Assembly: GCA_045106235.1 (NCBI GenBank)
Contig: JBGCEJ010000003.1
Location: 248,001-312,000 of the forward strand
Direction of reading: 5' to 3'
Length of the DNA stretch: 64,000 bases
Source: UBA4427 sp045106235
GTDB taxonomy: Bacteria; Myxococcota_A; UBA9160; UBA4427
A program made the translations under genes and the position numbers. The first letter of the stretch is position 1, and the number at the start of each line of letters is the position of its first letter. Below, one piece after another: positions 16,159 to 23,883 of this stretch. The notes under the pieces were generated by a model. It ran no database searches. It was not told the DNA's origin and was given only the letters and a program-made list of their open reading frames with translations.

Positions 16159-17409
16159 CTAGCTGAGCAGGCCCTTGTAGAAGTAAAAGAAGAAGATGGC
16201 GAGGCCGGCGGCAATCGGCAGCGTTGCGATCCAGGAGAGGATGATCTGGCCAACGATCCGAAGGTCGATGGCGCCAATTCCTCGAGCGAGTCCGACGCCC
16301 AGAACGGCGCCAACCAGCGTATGCGTCGTTGAGACGGGGATGCCGAATCGCGAAGCCAAGACGATCGTGGTTGCGGCCGCGAGTTCGGCGGCGAAACCAC
16401 GACTCGGGGTGAGTTCGGTGATCTTCTTGCCGACGGTTTCCATCACGCGGTATCCCCAGGTCGCGAGACCTACGACGATGCCGAAGCCGCCGATCGCGAG
16501 CATCCAGGGTTCGACGGGCGCCTTCGAGGCCACCGTGGACGCGTCCGAAACCGCGGTGGCAATCGCGGCCAGCGGCCCGATCGAGTTGGCGACGTCATTT
16601 GAGCCGTGCGCGAAGGCGACGGCGCAGGCGGTCAGGATCTGAAGGACAACGAAGACGCGCTCCGTTTGACTGAAGCGCTGGTCTTCGTCCTTCTTTCCTT
16701 CCTTTGCGTTGCGCAAGAGGAAGGTGCCGATGATGGCGCCGAAGATCCCGAGCCCAACGGAGGCCATCAGGGATTGGCCGAGAGACAGGTCGAGGCTGAG
16801 ATGCTTCAGACCCTTGAAGAGGGTGACGAGCCCGATGATGAAGAAGACGTAGAAGAAGAAGATCGGACCTCGTCTGCGCACTTCGGAGAGGGGGTCCGGC
16901 TTGTTCAGGATCGTGGCCCGCGTGATGTTGAAGATGATGAAGGCGAGACCGCCGGCGAGCAGCGGTGAGGTGAGCCAGCTGGCGACGATCTGCGCGACCT
17001 TGCCCCAGCGAACGGCTTCGGGCCCGATACTGACCGCACCGAAGCCGACGATCGCGCCGACGATGGAATGCGTGGTCGAGACGGGAAGGCCCATGCGCGT
17101 GGCGCCGAGCAGAAGTGTTCCGGCCGAGGTGAGTGCCGCGAGCATTCCCCAGATCAGATGATCTGTGGACATCAGCTCCATGTCGAGCATGCCCTTGCGG
17201 ACGGTGTCGGTGACATGTCCGCCGGCGAGGAAGGCGCCTGCGAATTCGAGGATGGCGGCGACGAAGATCGCGCCGGTAATCGTCAAGGCGCCAGAGCCGA
17301 CGCTCGTGCCCATGGCGTTGGCGACATCGTTGGCGCCGATGGCCCAGGCCATATAGAGCGCCATGCCACCCGCGATCAGGAGTTCGATCGGGATATCGGA
17401 AGGGAGCAA
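16159..17409 (-). CDS. PiT family inorganic phosphate transporter
   Basis: A 416-residue inner-membrane protein with 10-12 hydrophobic helices. The duplicated PiT signature is present in both halves: GANDVANAMG near residue 26 and GSNDVANSIGP in the second half, as are two [GP]VSTTH[ST] motifs. It imports metal-phosphate by proton or sodium symport. Together with the downstream DUF47 gene it forms a low-affinity phosphate-uptake unit. No Pho-box was identified. Confidence 0.95.
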   Translation of the reverse strand: MLPSDIPIELLIAGGMALYMAWAIGANDVANAMGTSVGSGALTITGAIFVAAILEFAGAFLAGGHVTDTVRKGMLDMELMSTDHLIWGMLAALTSAGTLLLGATRMGLPVSTTHSIVGAIVGFGAVSIGPEAVRWGKVAQIVASWLTSPLLAGGLAFIIFNITRATILNKPDPLSEVRRRGPIFFFYVFFIIGLVTLFKGLKHLSLDLSLGQSLMASVGLGIFGAIIGTFLLRNAKEGKKDEDQRFSQTERVFVVLQILTACAVAFAHGSNDVANSIGPLAAIATAVSDASTVASKAPVEPWMLAIGGFGIVVGLATWGYRVMETVGKKITELTPSRGFAAELAAATTIVLASRFGIPVSTTHTLVGAVLGVGLARGIGAIDLRIVGQIILSWIATLPIAAGLAIFFFYFYKGLLS

Positions 17410-17581
17410 GGGGGTGACTCCAAACGTGAGGGGTCCGTACGGACACGAATGAGAGGCGCGCGAGAAAGCCGGTGGCCGGTCTCAGCGCGCGTGGATTCTA
17501 CCAGCGACATGGGGCGTTCGCTTGGTTTTCGACGCTGCGGAGGGGAGGTTGGCCTGGGGTATTTCTGAAAAGAACAGCGTT

Positions 17582-18766
17582 TTATAGGCGTTTAAGGATC
17601 GCGCCCTGGGAGTTGAAGAAGAAACCACCGCAACCAATCAGCGCCGTCTTCGCGTCGTGGACCTGTCGCTCCCGAGCATCTCCGCGCAGCTGGGTCACCG
17701 CCTCACGCAAATGGCCCGTCCCCCGCGACGCGCCCTCGGACAGAGATCCGCCATGCGGGTTCATCGGGACTCGGCCGTCGATCATCACGCAGCCGAGATC
17801 ATCGTCCCAATGCTCCTGCATAAAGCGTCCTGCTCCACCGGGGGGCGCAAAACCCATATTCTCGATCCAGCCGAGCGTAATGATGCTGAAGCCGTCGTAG
17901 GGGAAGAACACATCGATGTCATCGATCCAGACATCACTGCGTTCCTTCAGCGCCTCGACCACCACATGCTGTCCGTGGCGTTTCAGGCTGGGGAGCTGGT
18001 CTTCATCGTTCTTGCCGACCATGCCCGCGGTTGCGGCATGCACGACGACGGGGTTAGGCGTCATCTCTTTAGCCTTCTCCGTCGTTGTGAGGATGAACGC
18101 GTCCGCGCCGTCCACCGGAATATCCATATCGAGCATGCAGAGTGGATCGCGAATCATCCGCGCCTGGAGGTAGGCCTCCATCGTGAGCGGCGTTTTCATG
18201 GCCGCCTTCGGATTGCGCGCGGCATTCGCCCGCATATTCAGCGCGACGCGCCCAAAGTCTTCGCGCGGCACATCGTAGTCATGCATATAGCGCGCGGCCC
18301 AGGTGGTGTAGGCCGCGGAGGGGTCGATCGCTTCCGGGACCGGCGGCGCTTTCATGCCTGCGCCTAACGAGAGGTAGTTTCGGAAAGGGTCCTTCGCAGC
18401 GGAGCGCGAGTTCCAGGGTGCCCGCGTGAAGGCGTAGTAAAGAAGGACGGTGTCGCATTGGCCCGAGAAGATCGCAGTCATCGCGTCCACGAGGGCAAAG
18501 ACGGCGACGGGCATGGGACTCGAGTGATGCGTGATGCTGTCGAGCCCAAGGATTGCCGACATCTGGTTCGCCCGAGGCGCACCGGGTTCGAGCGCACCCA
18601 CGACGCCGTCGATCTGGTTCTTGTCGATCCCCGCATCGTGAATGGCATTGATACAGGCTTCGGCGCCGAGCGCAGCGGCGGAAATCCCGCCTGCGTCCCG
18701 ACTGAACTCCGTGGAGCCCACGCCCACGATCGCAATTTCGTCGCGCATCGGATTTCGTCGAGTCAT
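17582..18766 (-). CDS. Thiolase-fold (SCP2/Ltp-like) protein lacking the nucleophilic Cys
   Basis: A 394-residue protein of the lipid-transfer-protein/thiolase superfamily: start IAIVGVGSTEFSRDAGG, C-terminal NPHGGSLSEGASRGTGH and ALIGCGGFFF. In true thiolases the acyl-accepting Cys lies in an N-x-x-C-x-[ST]-G loop around residue 85; here that place reads HHSSPMPVAVF with no Cys. Its ATG overlaps the stop of the DUF35 gene (ATGA). This combination matches the Ltp2-type aldolases of steroid side-chain degradation, which use the thiolase fold plus a DUF35 partner for retro-aldol C-C cleavage. A Tyr in FFPYDGFS could be the catalytic base. Substrate unknown. Confidence 0.88.
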   Translation of the reverse strand: MTRRNPMRDEIAIVGVGSTEFSRDAGGISAAALGAEACINAIHDAGIDKNQIDGVVGALEPGAPRANQMSAILGLDSITHHSSPMPVAVFALVDAMTAIFSGQCDTVLLYYAFTRAPWNSRSAAKDPFRNYLSLGAGMKAPPVPEAIDPSAAYTTWAARYMHDYDVPREDFGRVALNMRANAARNPKAAMKTPLTMEAYLQARMIRDPLCMLDMDIPVDGADAFILTTTEKAKEMTPNPVVVHAATAGMVGKNDEDQLPSLKRHGQHVVVEALKERSDVWIDDIDVFFPYDGFSIITLGWIENMGFAPPGGAGRFMQEHWDDDLGCVMIDGRVPMNPHGGSLSEGASRGTGHLREAVTQLRGDARERQVHDAKTALIGCGGFFFNSQGAILKRL

Positions 18767-19230
18767 TCGGACGCTCCTCCTTGCTCGCTTGCCGCGGGGC
18801 GAAAGACCGGGAAGGGCGAGCCGTATCGCTCGATCCAGGCGAGCTCAACGCGCATGCCGATTCGGATGTCTTCGAGGGGGAGGTCGATGACCGTGCTGCT
18901 GAAGCGAACGCCGTCGGTTCCGTCGAGGTCGACGGCGACCACGGGATGGGGGCCCTTCGCATAGTCCACACCCGGCGCGGGCGCGCCCTGATGCAGGTTC
19001 ATGTGCAGATGAATCGTTCCGCTGCCGGCAACCTCTGTGGGGGTGAGGCGCGACGACCAGCAATCGGGGCAGACAGGCTTCGGCGGATGGTGAAAGATCT
19101 GGCAATCGTCGCAGCGATAAATCAGCAACTTCTGCTCCAGCCAGCCTCGGAAATGATGCTTTGAATCGTGGGTGATCTGAACCCACGGAAACTTCTCGAC
19201 CAGGGCCGCGTCGTCGACGGCTTCGCTCAT
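18763..19230 (-). CDS. DUF35 zinc-ribbon/OB-fold protein, thiolase partner
   Basis: A 155-residue protein with a four-Cys zinc ribbon (C40, C43, C54, C57 in YRCDDCQ and VCPDCW) followed by an OB-fold domain with VDLDGTDGVRF. DUF35 proteins bind acyl-CoA and form complexes with thiolase-fold enzymes (for example ChsH2 with Ltp2). The gene is translationally coupled to the downstream thiolase-fold gene, supporting a stoichiometric complex. It lies 61 bases after the LLM oxidoreductase gene. Confidence 0.92.
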   Translation of the reverse strand: MSEAVDDAALVEKFPWVQITHDSKHHFRGWLEQKLLIYRCDDCQIFHHPPKPVCPDCWSSRLTPTEVAGSGTIHLHMNLHQGAPAPGVDYAKGPHPVVAVDLDGTDGVRFSSTVIDLPLEDIRIGMRVELAWIERYGSPFPVFRPAASEQGGASE

Positions 19231-19291
19231 GATGGATCCTTCGTTTCGCTTCGTTTCGGAGTGAGGTGCTTGCGTGTTAGATGAAACGCCA

Positions 19292-20161
19292 TCAGGCGGT
19301 CGGCTTCAATGCATATATCCGGGCGAATTCCGTCATCTCTTCGAGCTTATAGTCAAGCGAGGTCTCAGTGGCTTGAAGCCCTTGAGTCCAGGGTGGCTTC
19401 AAATAGTCCGTCACGCCCCATTCACGGAGTTTGAGAAGGCGGTCGGGAGTGGGCTCTGTGCAGCCGACGATCATGCGGAAGCCTGCGAGGTCGCCCTTTT
19501 CGGCGAGGCGCGCCGCCCGCGCTCGCTCGACGTAATCCTCGATCTCCGCCCAGGGATAGACGGCGCCCTCCCAGCCGTCATGGCGGGCCGCACGACGGAA
19601 GGCTGCGTCGGATGTGCCTCCGATGTAGATCGGGATTCGCTTGGGCGGGGCGGGCAGCATGCGAAGAGGCGGAAATGAGTAGAACTCGCCGGCGTGTTCG
19701 ACCATTTCGCCTGTCCACAATTTTCGCAGCACTTCGATTTGCTCATCGATGTGTTTTCCGCGCCGATGGAAGGGTTGGCCGCTAAGACCGAATTCGAGTT
19801 TTTGCCAGCCTACGCCCAAGCCCAAATGGATGCGGCCTCCCGTGATCACTGAGGCTGTACTGATGGCCTTGGCTGCCGTGAATGCATCGCGCAGCGGGAG
19901 GATATAGACGGTCGTCATGAACTGAAGTGCGCGTGTCTCCTTCGAGAGCGCTGCGAATTGAACCCACGGGTCCGGCCAGGGCACAGTGTGTTCCCAGGGC
20001 GTGACGCCGTCTTCGGCGATCGCGTAGGTGTCGATCTGTTCCTCGGCGGTGACCCAGTGGTCGCCTAACGTGATGCCGCAGAAGCCGAGCCGCTCCGCGT
20101 GTTGCGAAAGCGGCGTCAGCTCCTCGACCGACGTGTATCCCATCCCGTGCCAAAATCGCAT
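19292..20161 (-). CDS. LLM class (luciferase-like) flavin/F420-dependent oxidoreductase
   Basis: A 289-residue TIM-barrel protein of the luciferase-like family. Recognisable features are HAERLGFCGITLGDH near the N-terminus, GGRIHLGLGVGWQKLEF in the middle and PIYIGGTSDAAFRRAARHDGW, a phosphate-binding loop typical of this family. Members oxidise alcohols or monooxygenate substrates using F420 or FMN; no F420 biosynthesis gene is in the window, so the cofactor is undecided. It belongs to the minus-strand set with the DUF35/thiolase pair and an upstream amidohydrolase. Confidence 0.92.
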   Translation of the reverse strand: MRFWHGMGYTSVEELTPLSQHAERLGFCGITLGDHWVTAEEQIDTYAIAEDGVTPWEHTVPWPDPWVQFAALSKETRALQFMTTVYILPLRDAFTAAKAISTASVITGGRIHLGLGVGWQKLEFGLSGQPFHRRGKHIDEQIEVLRKLWTGEMVEHAGEFYSFPPLRMLPAPPKRIPIYIGGTSDAAFRRAARHDGWEGAVYPWAEIEDYVERARAARLAEKGDLAGFRMIVGCTEPTPDRLLKLREWGVTDYLKPPWTQGLQATETSLDYKLEEMTEFARIYALKPTA

Positions 20162-20208
20162 TTACTGGGGCTCCAGCGGCCTGGGCGCGGCTGCGCCCGA
20201 GTTTCGTT

Positions 20209-21408
20209 TTACGCGGGTGGGGCGTCGACCTTGTAAATGCGCGCAGCGTTATCGAAGAGAAGCTTTCGCCGGTCTTCGTGCTTCGCGTTCCCGAGGCCTG
20301 CCTCGATTTTCTCTCGCACATCCCCGTACAGGCAGACTGGGTGAGGGTAGTCCGTTTCGAAGAGCAGGTTGTCCACGGGCAACTTGTCGAGCATGTTCGA
20401 CGGCGCATATTCTTCGAACCAATAACAGCCGTAAACCTGCCGTGCGAAATACTCGCTCGGCTTCAGCTTGAACTCGGGTTTGTGCTTCCCGACCTGCCCG
20501 TATTCGAAGGTGTGGTCGGCTGCTTCGAGGAGGAATGGGAGGAATCCAATTCCGCTTTCGACGGATACGAAATTGAGATCCGGGAAGCGGGGGAGCACGC
20601 CCGAGAAAAGCAGGTCGACGATTTGACGTCCATTTTCCAGGAAGAGGCCGATTGCGGTCTGTGCATTGATGCCGCCCGGCCCGTAGAGTTCAAGCCGTTC
20701 TGGCGTCCAGTCGTCCGAGGTGAACTCGCCCGAGCCGATATGGAAACTGACAGGGAGTTCGCACGCCTGTGCAACTTCCCAAAGCGGATTCCAATGCGGA
20801 CTCGCGAGGGCCGGCATGCCGTGGTCCTGGGGCGCGCCGGTGAATAACACGCCTTTATGTCCCGCCTTGGCGCATCGCTCGATTTCTTTGACCGACGCGT
20901 CCATATCCCAGAAAGGGGTCGCCGTGATCGGGATGAACCGCTCGGGGGCGAGGGAACACCATTCCGTCAGGTAGTCGTTGTAGGCTTGGACGCAGGCCAG
21001 CATCAATTCGGGGTCGCCCAGATTCAGGAATGCTTGCGAGCCAAAGCCGCCGACGTTGGGATAGATGGCCATCGCCCAAATTCGCAGCGAGTCCATGTAG
21101 TCGAGGCGCGCCTGGGCATCATGCGCCGCCGCCGGGATCTCCGCGAAGCCGGAGGGCGCCGCGGGGAATGGGTCGGGCCATCCTGCGACCGCCGTATGGC
21201 CGACGGGGATCGAGGGCTTCTGGTCTTCGCCGATGACCCAATGTTCGAAACCGGTAGTCTCGTTATGAACGATCTTGGGTGCGGCGGCTTGCCATTTGGC
21301 GGGCAGCCTGGAGGTGAAGAGGTCCGGCGGTTCGGAGATATGGGTGTCGGCGTCGATGACCCAGTCGAGCGTGGCCTCCGAATTCATGTGTTTCGGTTCT
21401 GCGCTCAT
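20209..21408 (-). CDS. Amidohydrolase family protein (amidohydrolase-2)
   Basis: A 399-residue TIM-barrel metal hydrolase, third of four in the window. Motifs: VIDADTHISEP near the N-terminus, SFHIGSGEF for the central metal-ligand His, and FETDYPHPVCL for the catalytic Asp. A good AAGGAG Shine-Dalgarno precedes the ATG at 21408; a second ATG seven codons later is an alternative. It is the first gene of a minus-strand unit with LLM oxidoreductase, DUF35 and thiolase-fold genes, implying a joint pathway on a CoA-linked or cyclic substrate. Confidence 0.92.
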   Translation of the reverse strand: MSAEPKHMNSEATLDWVIDADTHISEPPDLFTSRLPAKWQAAAPKIVHNETTGFEHWVIGEDQKPSIPVGHTAVAGWPDPFPAAPSGFAEIPAAAHDAQARLDYMDSLRIWAMAIYPNVGGFGSQAFLNLGDPELMLACVQAYNDYLTEWCSLAPERFIPITATPFWDMDASVKEIERCAKAGHKGVLFTGAPQDHGMPALASPHWNPLWEVAQACELPVSFHIGSGEFTSDDWTPERLELYGPGGINAQTAIGLFLENGRQIVDLLFSGVLPRFPDLNFVSVESGIGFLPFLLEAADHTFEYGQVGKHKPEFKLKPSEYFARQVYGCYWFEEYAPSNMLDKLPVDNLLFETDYPHPVCLYGDVREKIEAGLGNAKHEDRRKLLFDNAARIYKVDAPPA

Positions 21409-21586
21409 GCCGATTCTCCTTCTCGCGAGCGGGCTCGCGATGTCAAAGCCGAGCCGGGGAGGGCGAGGTCTTCCCGCGCGGCGCTTGGTTTCCCGTCATA
21501 GAAACTGTACATCGATGACTGAAAACCACACGCCCGCAAAACGAGCCCGTTTTGGCCTCGCGGCTAGTCGACGCGGAGTTCAGGAA

Positions 21587-21745
21587 AGCCATCCAGCCCT
21601 CGTGGTAGAGAACGCGGTTGCCTAACACTTCGAAATGCTGGGTTTGGTGCCGCTCTTCCGCCTTGGCGTCGTTCACGCTGTAGAGAAGGCTGGTGCCGTG
21701 CATGGGGCGCTGCGCGACGCGGTTGACTTCGACGGGGGCGCGGAC
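21587..21745 (-). pseudogene. Arylsulfatase remnant (C-terminal third, truncated both ends)
   Basis: A 53-codon stretch reads VRAPVEVNRVAQRPMHGTS followed by LLYSVNDAKAEERHQTQHFE and VLGNRVLYHEGWMA. This is the arylsulfatase block in which a V-N-G-x-x-Q-x-P-[IM]-x-G-x-S segment leads to a [ND]DA-x-A-x-x-R-H-x-T-Q-x-F-E-x-x-G-x-R-x-x-Y-H-[ED]-G-W motif. No sulfatase C-x-P-x-R active site exists nearby, and the flanking frame is unrelated on both sides. The gene has therefore been lost except for this fragment. Confidence 0.7.
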
Positions 21746-21764
21746 CGCTCGGACTCGGCCATCA

Positions 21765-21915
21765 TCACCTCTTTCTTGCCGAGGGAATCCCGTCGCGGCT
21801 CAGCCAACGGGTTTCGTCGTCGAGTTTGGCTTCCGCGTTCAGGAAATCGCGGGGTCTGAAGGCTCGACAGCAAACGTTCGAAGTCCGCGGCCAATTCGTC
21901 TAGTTTTGAGGGAAC
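21765..21915 (-). pseudogene. Possible ring-hydroxylating dioxygenase beta-subunit remnant, frameshifted
   Basis: One frame reads PSKLDELAADFERLLSSLQT; after a one-base shift the next frame reads RDFLNAEAKLDDETRWLSRD and stops at 21765. The F-L-x-x-E-A-x-L-x-D-E pattern resembles the N-terminus of aromatic-ring-hydroxylating dioxygenase beta subunits (or related NTF2-fold proteins). It is short, broken and could be chance, but it lies on the same strand next to the arylsulfatase remnant in an otherwise empty region. Confidence 0.25.
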
Positions 21916-21947
21916 CGGCGGCTCGAGCGGCCCACACAGGAGACTCA

Positions 21948-22460
21948 ATGTCCAATTCATCTACATCGGCGGCACCGGCTGCGAAAATGGCGATTTTTAA
22001 AGGAGCGGAGGCCCCAGATCTGGAAGAGACGGGGATGATGGACGAGATGACGTTCACCGTCGAAGGGGCCGACGATTCGGAAATTACGGAGCCTGAGATC
22101 GAGATGATGGTGGCGGGCGGGAAGCTCACGGTTCCTTTCCGTCAGCCGGGACCCGATGGACTCAGTCTGGTCGAGATCGAATTCGCTCCGGGCTACCTGC
22201 TTCCGAAGCATAGTCATTCGTCGGACTGTCTCTATTACATCGTGAAGGGCGGAATCATCATGGGCCAGCGCGAACTTGGCCCAGGGGACGGCTTTTTCCT
22301 TCCCGCTGAACAGGTCTACGCTTATCGCGCAGGTGCGGAAGGCGTGACGCTACTTGAGTTTCGCAACCGAACGGCTTTCGACATGAAGGTGCACGAGAAA
22401 GATATGGGGGACTACCGGCGCAAGGCGATCGAGTCGATGACAGAAGCGCGAGGCGACTAA
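21948..22460 (+). CDS. Cupin domain protein
   Basis: A 170-residue protein with a single cupin barrel. The metal-binding motif is LPKHSHSSDCLYYIVKGG (His residues plus a distal position) and the second cupin motif is LGPGDGFFLPAEQVYAYRAG. The first 60 residues are an acidic extension with no recognised domain. The start at 21948 is set by CAGGAG just upstream; the frame is open further back but runs through decayed sequence. Its last four bases overlap the convergent ttcA gene end. Function within the cupin superfamily cannot be specified. Confidence 0.88.
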   Translation: MSNSSTSAAPAAKMAIFKGAEAPDLEETGMMDEMTFTVEGADDSEITEPEIEMMVAGGKLTVPFRQPGPDGLSLVEIEFAPGYLLPKHSHSSDCLYYIVKGGIIMGQRELGPGDGFFLPAEQVYAYRAGAEGVTLLEFRNRTAFDMKVHEKDMGDYRRKAIESMTEARGD

Positions 22461-23224
22461 GGTTCGCGAGGCGTCGTTCGTTTCGCGCCGAAGCTGCGGT
22501 CCATCAGCTGGGTCGGGCGCAGGTTCTTTTGCGCTGTGAGCATACTGCCGCGAAGCCCGGGATAGCGCGAGTCTAGATCGCTGAGTAGGGCCTTCATTTC
22601 TGCCCGGCGTGCGGTTTCCTGCGAGCCGCAGAGATTGCAAGGGATCACGGGGATCGCGAGTTCCTCGGAATAACAAGTCAGGTCGGCTTCGGATACTTCC
22701 GCCATCGGTCGGATCACGACGTTGCGGCCGTCGTCGGACTCGAGTCGAGGGGGCATGCTTTCCAGCGTGCCCGAGAAAAAGAGGTTGAGTAAGAGCGTTT
22801 CGTTCAGGTCCTCGCGGTGGTGGCCGAGGGCGATCTTCGTAAAGCCTTCTTCATGGCCGAGGCTATACAGCGCGCCGCGCCGCATCCGAGAGCAGAGGCC
22901 GCAGAAGCTCTTGCCCGGCGCCGTTCGGGCGACAACGACCGAGTAGGTGTCCTGCTCGATGATGCGGAGTTTGAAGCCGCGTTCGGCGAGCCAGTCGCCG
23001 TAGCGTTTTGCGTCGAAGCCGGGCTGCTTCTGGTCGAGCATGACGGGCTCGATTTCGAAAGGGAAGGGCGCGCGTCGCCTGATCTGCTCGAGCTGGAGCA
23101 GCATGATCGTTGAGTCTTTTCCGCCGGAGATGGCGACCATCACCCGGTCGCCTGCCTCGAGGAGATTGTATTCGGCGATCGTACCGACCATGGTTTTGCG
23201 AATTTTCTCGTCGAGTGGGGCCAT
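22457..23224 (-). CDS. ttcA: tRNA 2-thiocytidine(32) synthetase TtcA
   Basis: A 255-residue PP-loop ATPase. SGGKDS (about 35-40) is the ATP-pyrophosphatase motif; CGLC with following SRMRRGAL and a downstream CNLCG supply the cysteines that hold the 4Fe-4S cluster. TtcA activates cytidine 32 of certain tRNAs by adenylation and replaces the 2-oxygen with sulfur. The spacing of the motifs and the LDQKQPGF segment agree with the family. The prepilin gene ends 21 bases upstream, so the two may be co-transcribed although functionally unrelated. Confidence 0.93.
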   Translation of the reverse strand: MAPLDEKIRKTMVGTIAEYNLLEAGDRVMVAISGGKDSTIMLLQLEQIRRRAPFPFEIEPVMLDQKQPGFDAKRYGDWLAERGFKLRIIEQDTYSVVVARTAPGKSFCGLCSRMRRGALYSLGHEEGFTKIALGHHREDLNETLLLNLFFSGTLESMPPRLESDDGRNVVIRPMAEVSEADLTCYSEELAIPVIPCNLCGSQETARRAEMKALLSDLDSRYPGLRGSMLTAQKNLRPTQLMDRSFGAKRTTPREP

Positions 23225-23245
23225 CTTCTCTCTCGGGCGGATCGA

Positions 23246-23776
23246 CTAGCAGTCCGTGGTGACGTAGGTAATCGTGGGCGCGGCGCCCGCAGAGGCTGCG
23301 GGTCGATACAGAAGGTAGCAGTTGCTATTTCGGACAGCCGTTTGATTGATGTACTCGCCCGAACGACCGCCGAGCTTCGCGGTCGTGAGCCAGAAGACGG
23401 TTCGGCCGTAGTCCGTAGACCAGGTCCATTCGGTCGCGAAGGTTCCGCCCATGATTTGGGAGACGCCATTGCTTCGGCTGCCGCTGGGGTAGCCGTATCG
23501 AACCTGGACATCATTCGTGCCGTCGCCATCGAGATCGACGTTGGCCGTCGCGTCGCTTTGTACACCCTGAATCACGGATTTTGCATAGACGAGGTTCGAG
23601 GCGGAAAGGATCGCGCCGCCCATCGACTCCAAGGTGGCAATATTGGCGTCGCCGGTCAGGTTGATGAAGCGCGGGAGCGCAACGGCGGCGAGAATGCCGA
23701 CGATAACGATCGCCGTAATGAGCTCGACGAGTGAAAAGCCGGCATGAGATTTCGAATTTGAGTGAGTGGTTGCCAT
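23246..23776 (-). CDS. Type IV prepilin / pseudopilin-like protein
   Basis: A 176-residue protein with a class III signal: a short basic leader ending in Gly13, cleavage before FSLVE with Glu at mature position 5, then a 20-residue hydrophobic helix (LITAIVIVGILAAVALP). The globular part resembles MshA/PilA-like pilins, with a C-terminal Cys pair (NSNCYLLY and terminal DC) that would form the D-loop disulfide. No pilus assembly gene, prepilin peptidase or secretion ATPase is nearby, so it relies on machinery encoded elsewhere. Confidence 0.88.
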   Translation of the reverse strand: MATTHSNSKSHAGFSLVELITAIVIVGILAAVALPRFINLTGDANIATLESMGGAILSASNLVYAKSVIQGVQSDATANVDLDGDGTNDVQVRYGYPSGSRSNGVSQIMGGTFATEWTWSTDYGRTVFWLTTAKLGGRSGEYINQTAVRNSNCYLLYRPAASAGAAPTITYVTTDC

Positions 23777-23883
23777 GGGCTGGGGATCCGAGAAACGTTT
23801 CAGGCTGATCGATCAAAGAACTAGAGTATAGCCGCCGAGGAAGGGCCGGACTGAAAGGAGTGGGTTGAAAAGTGCCGCCGGTC

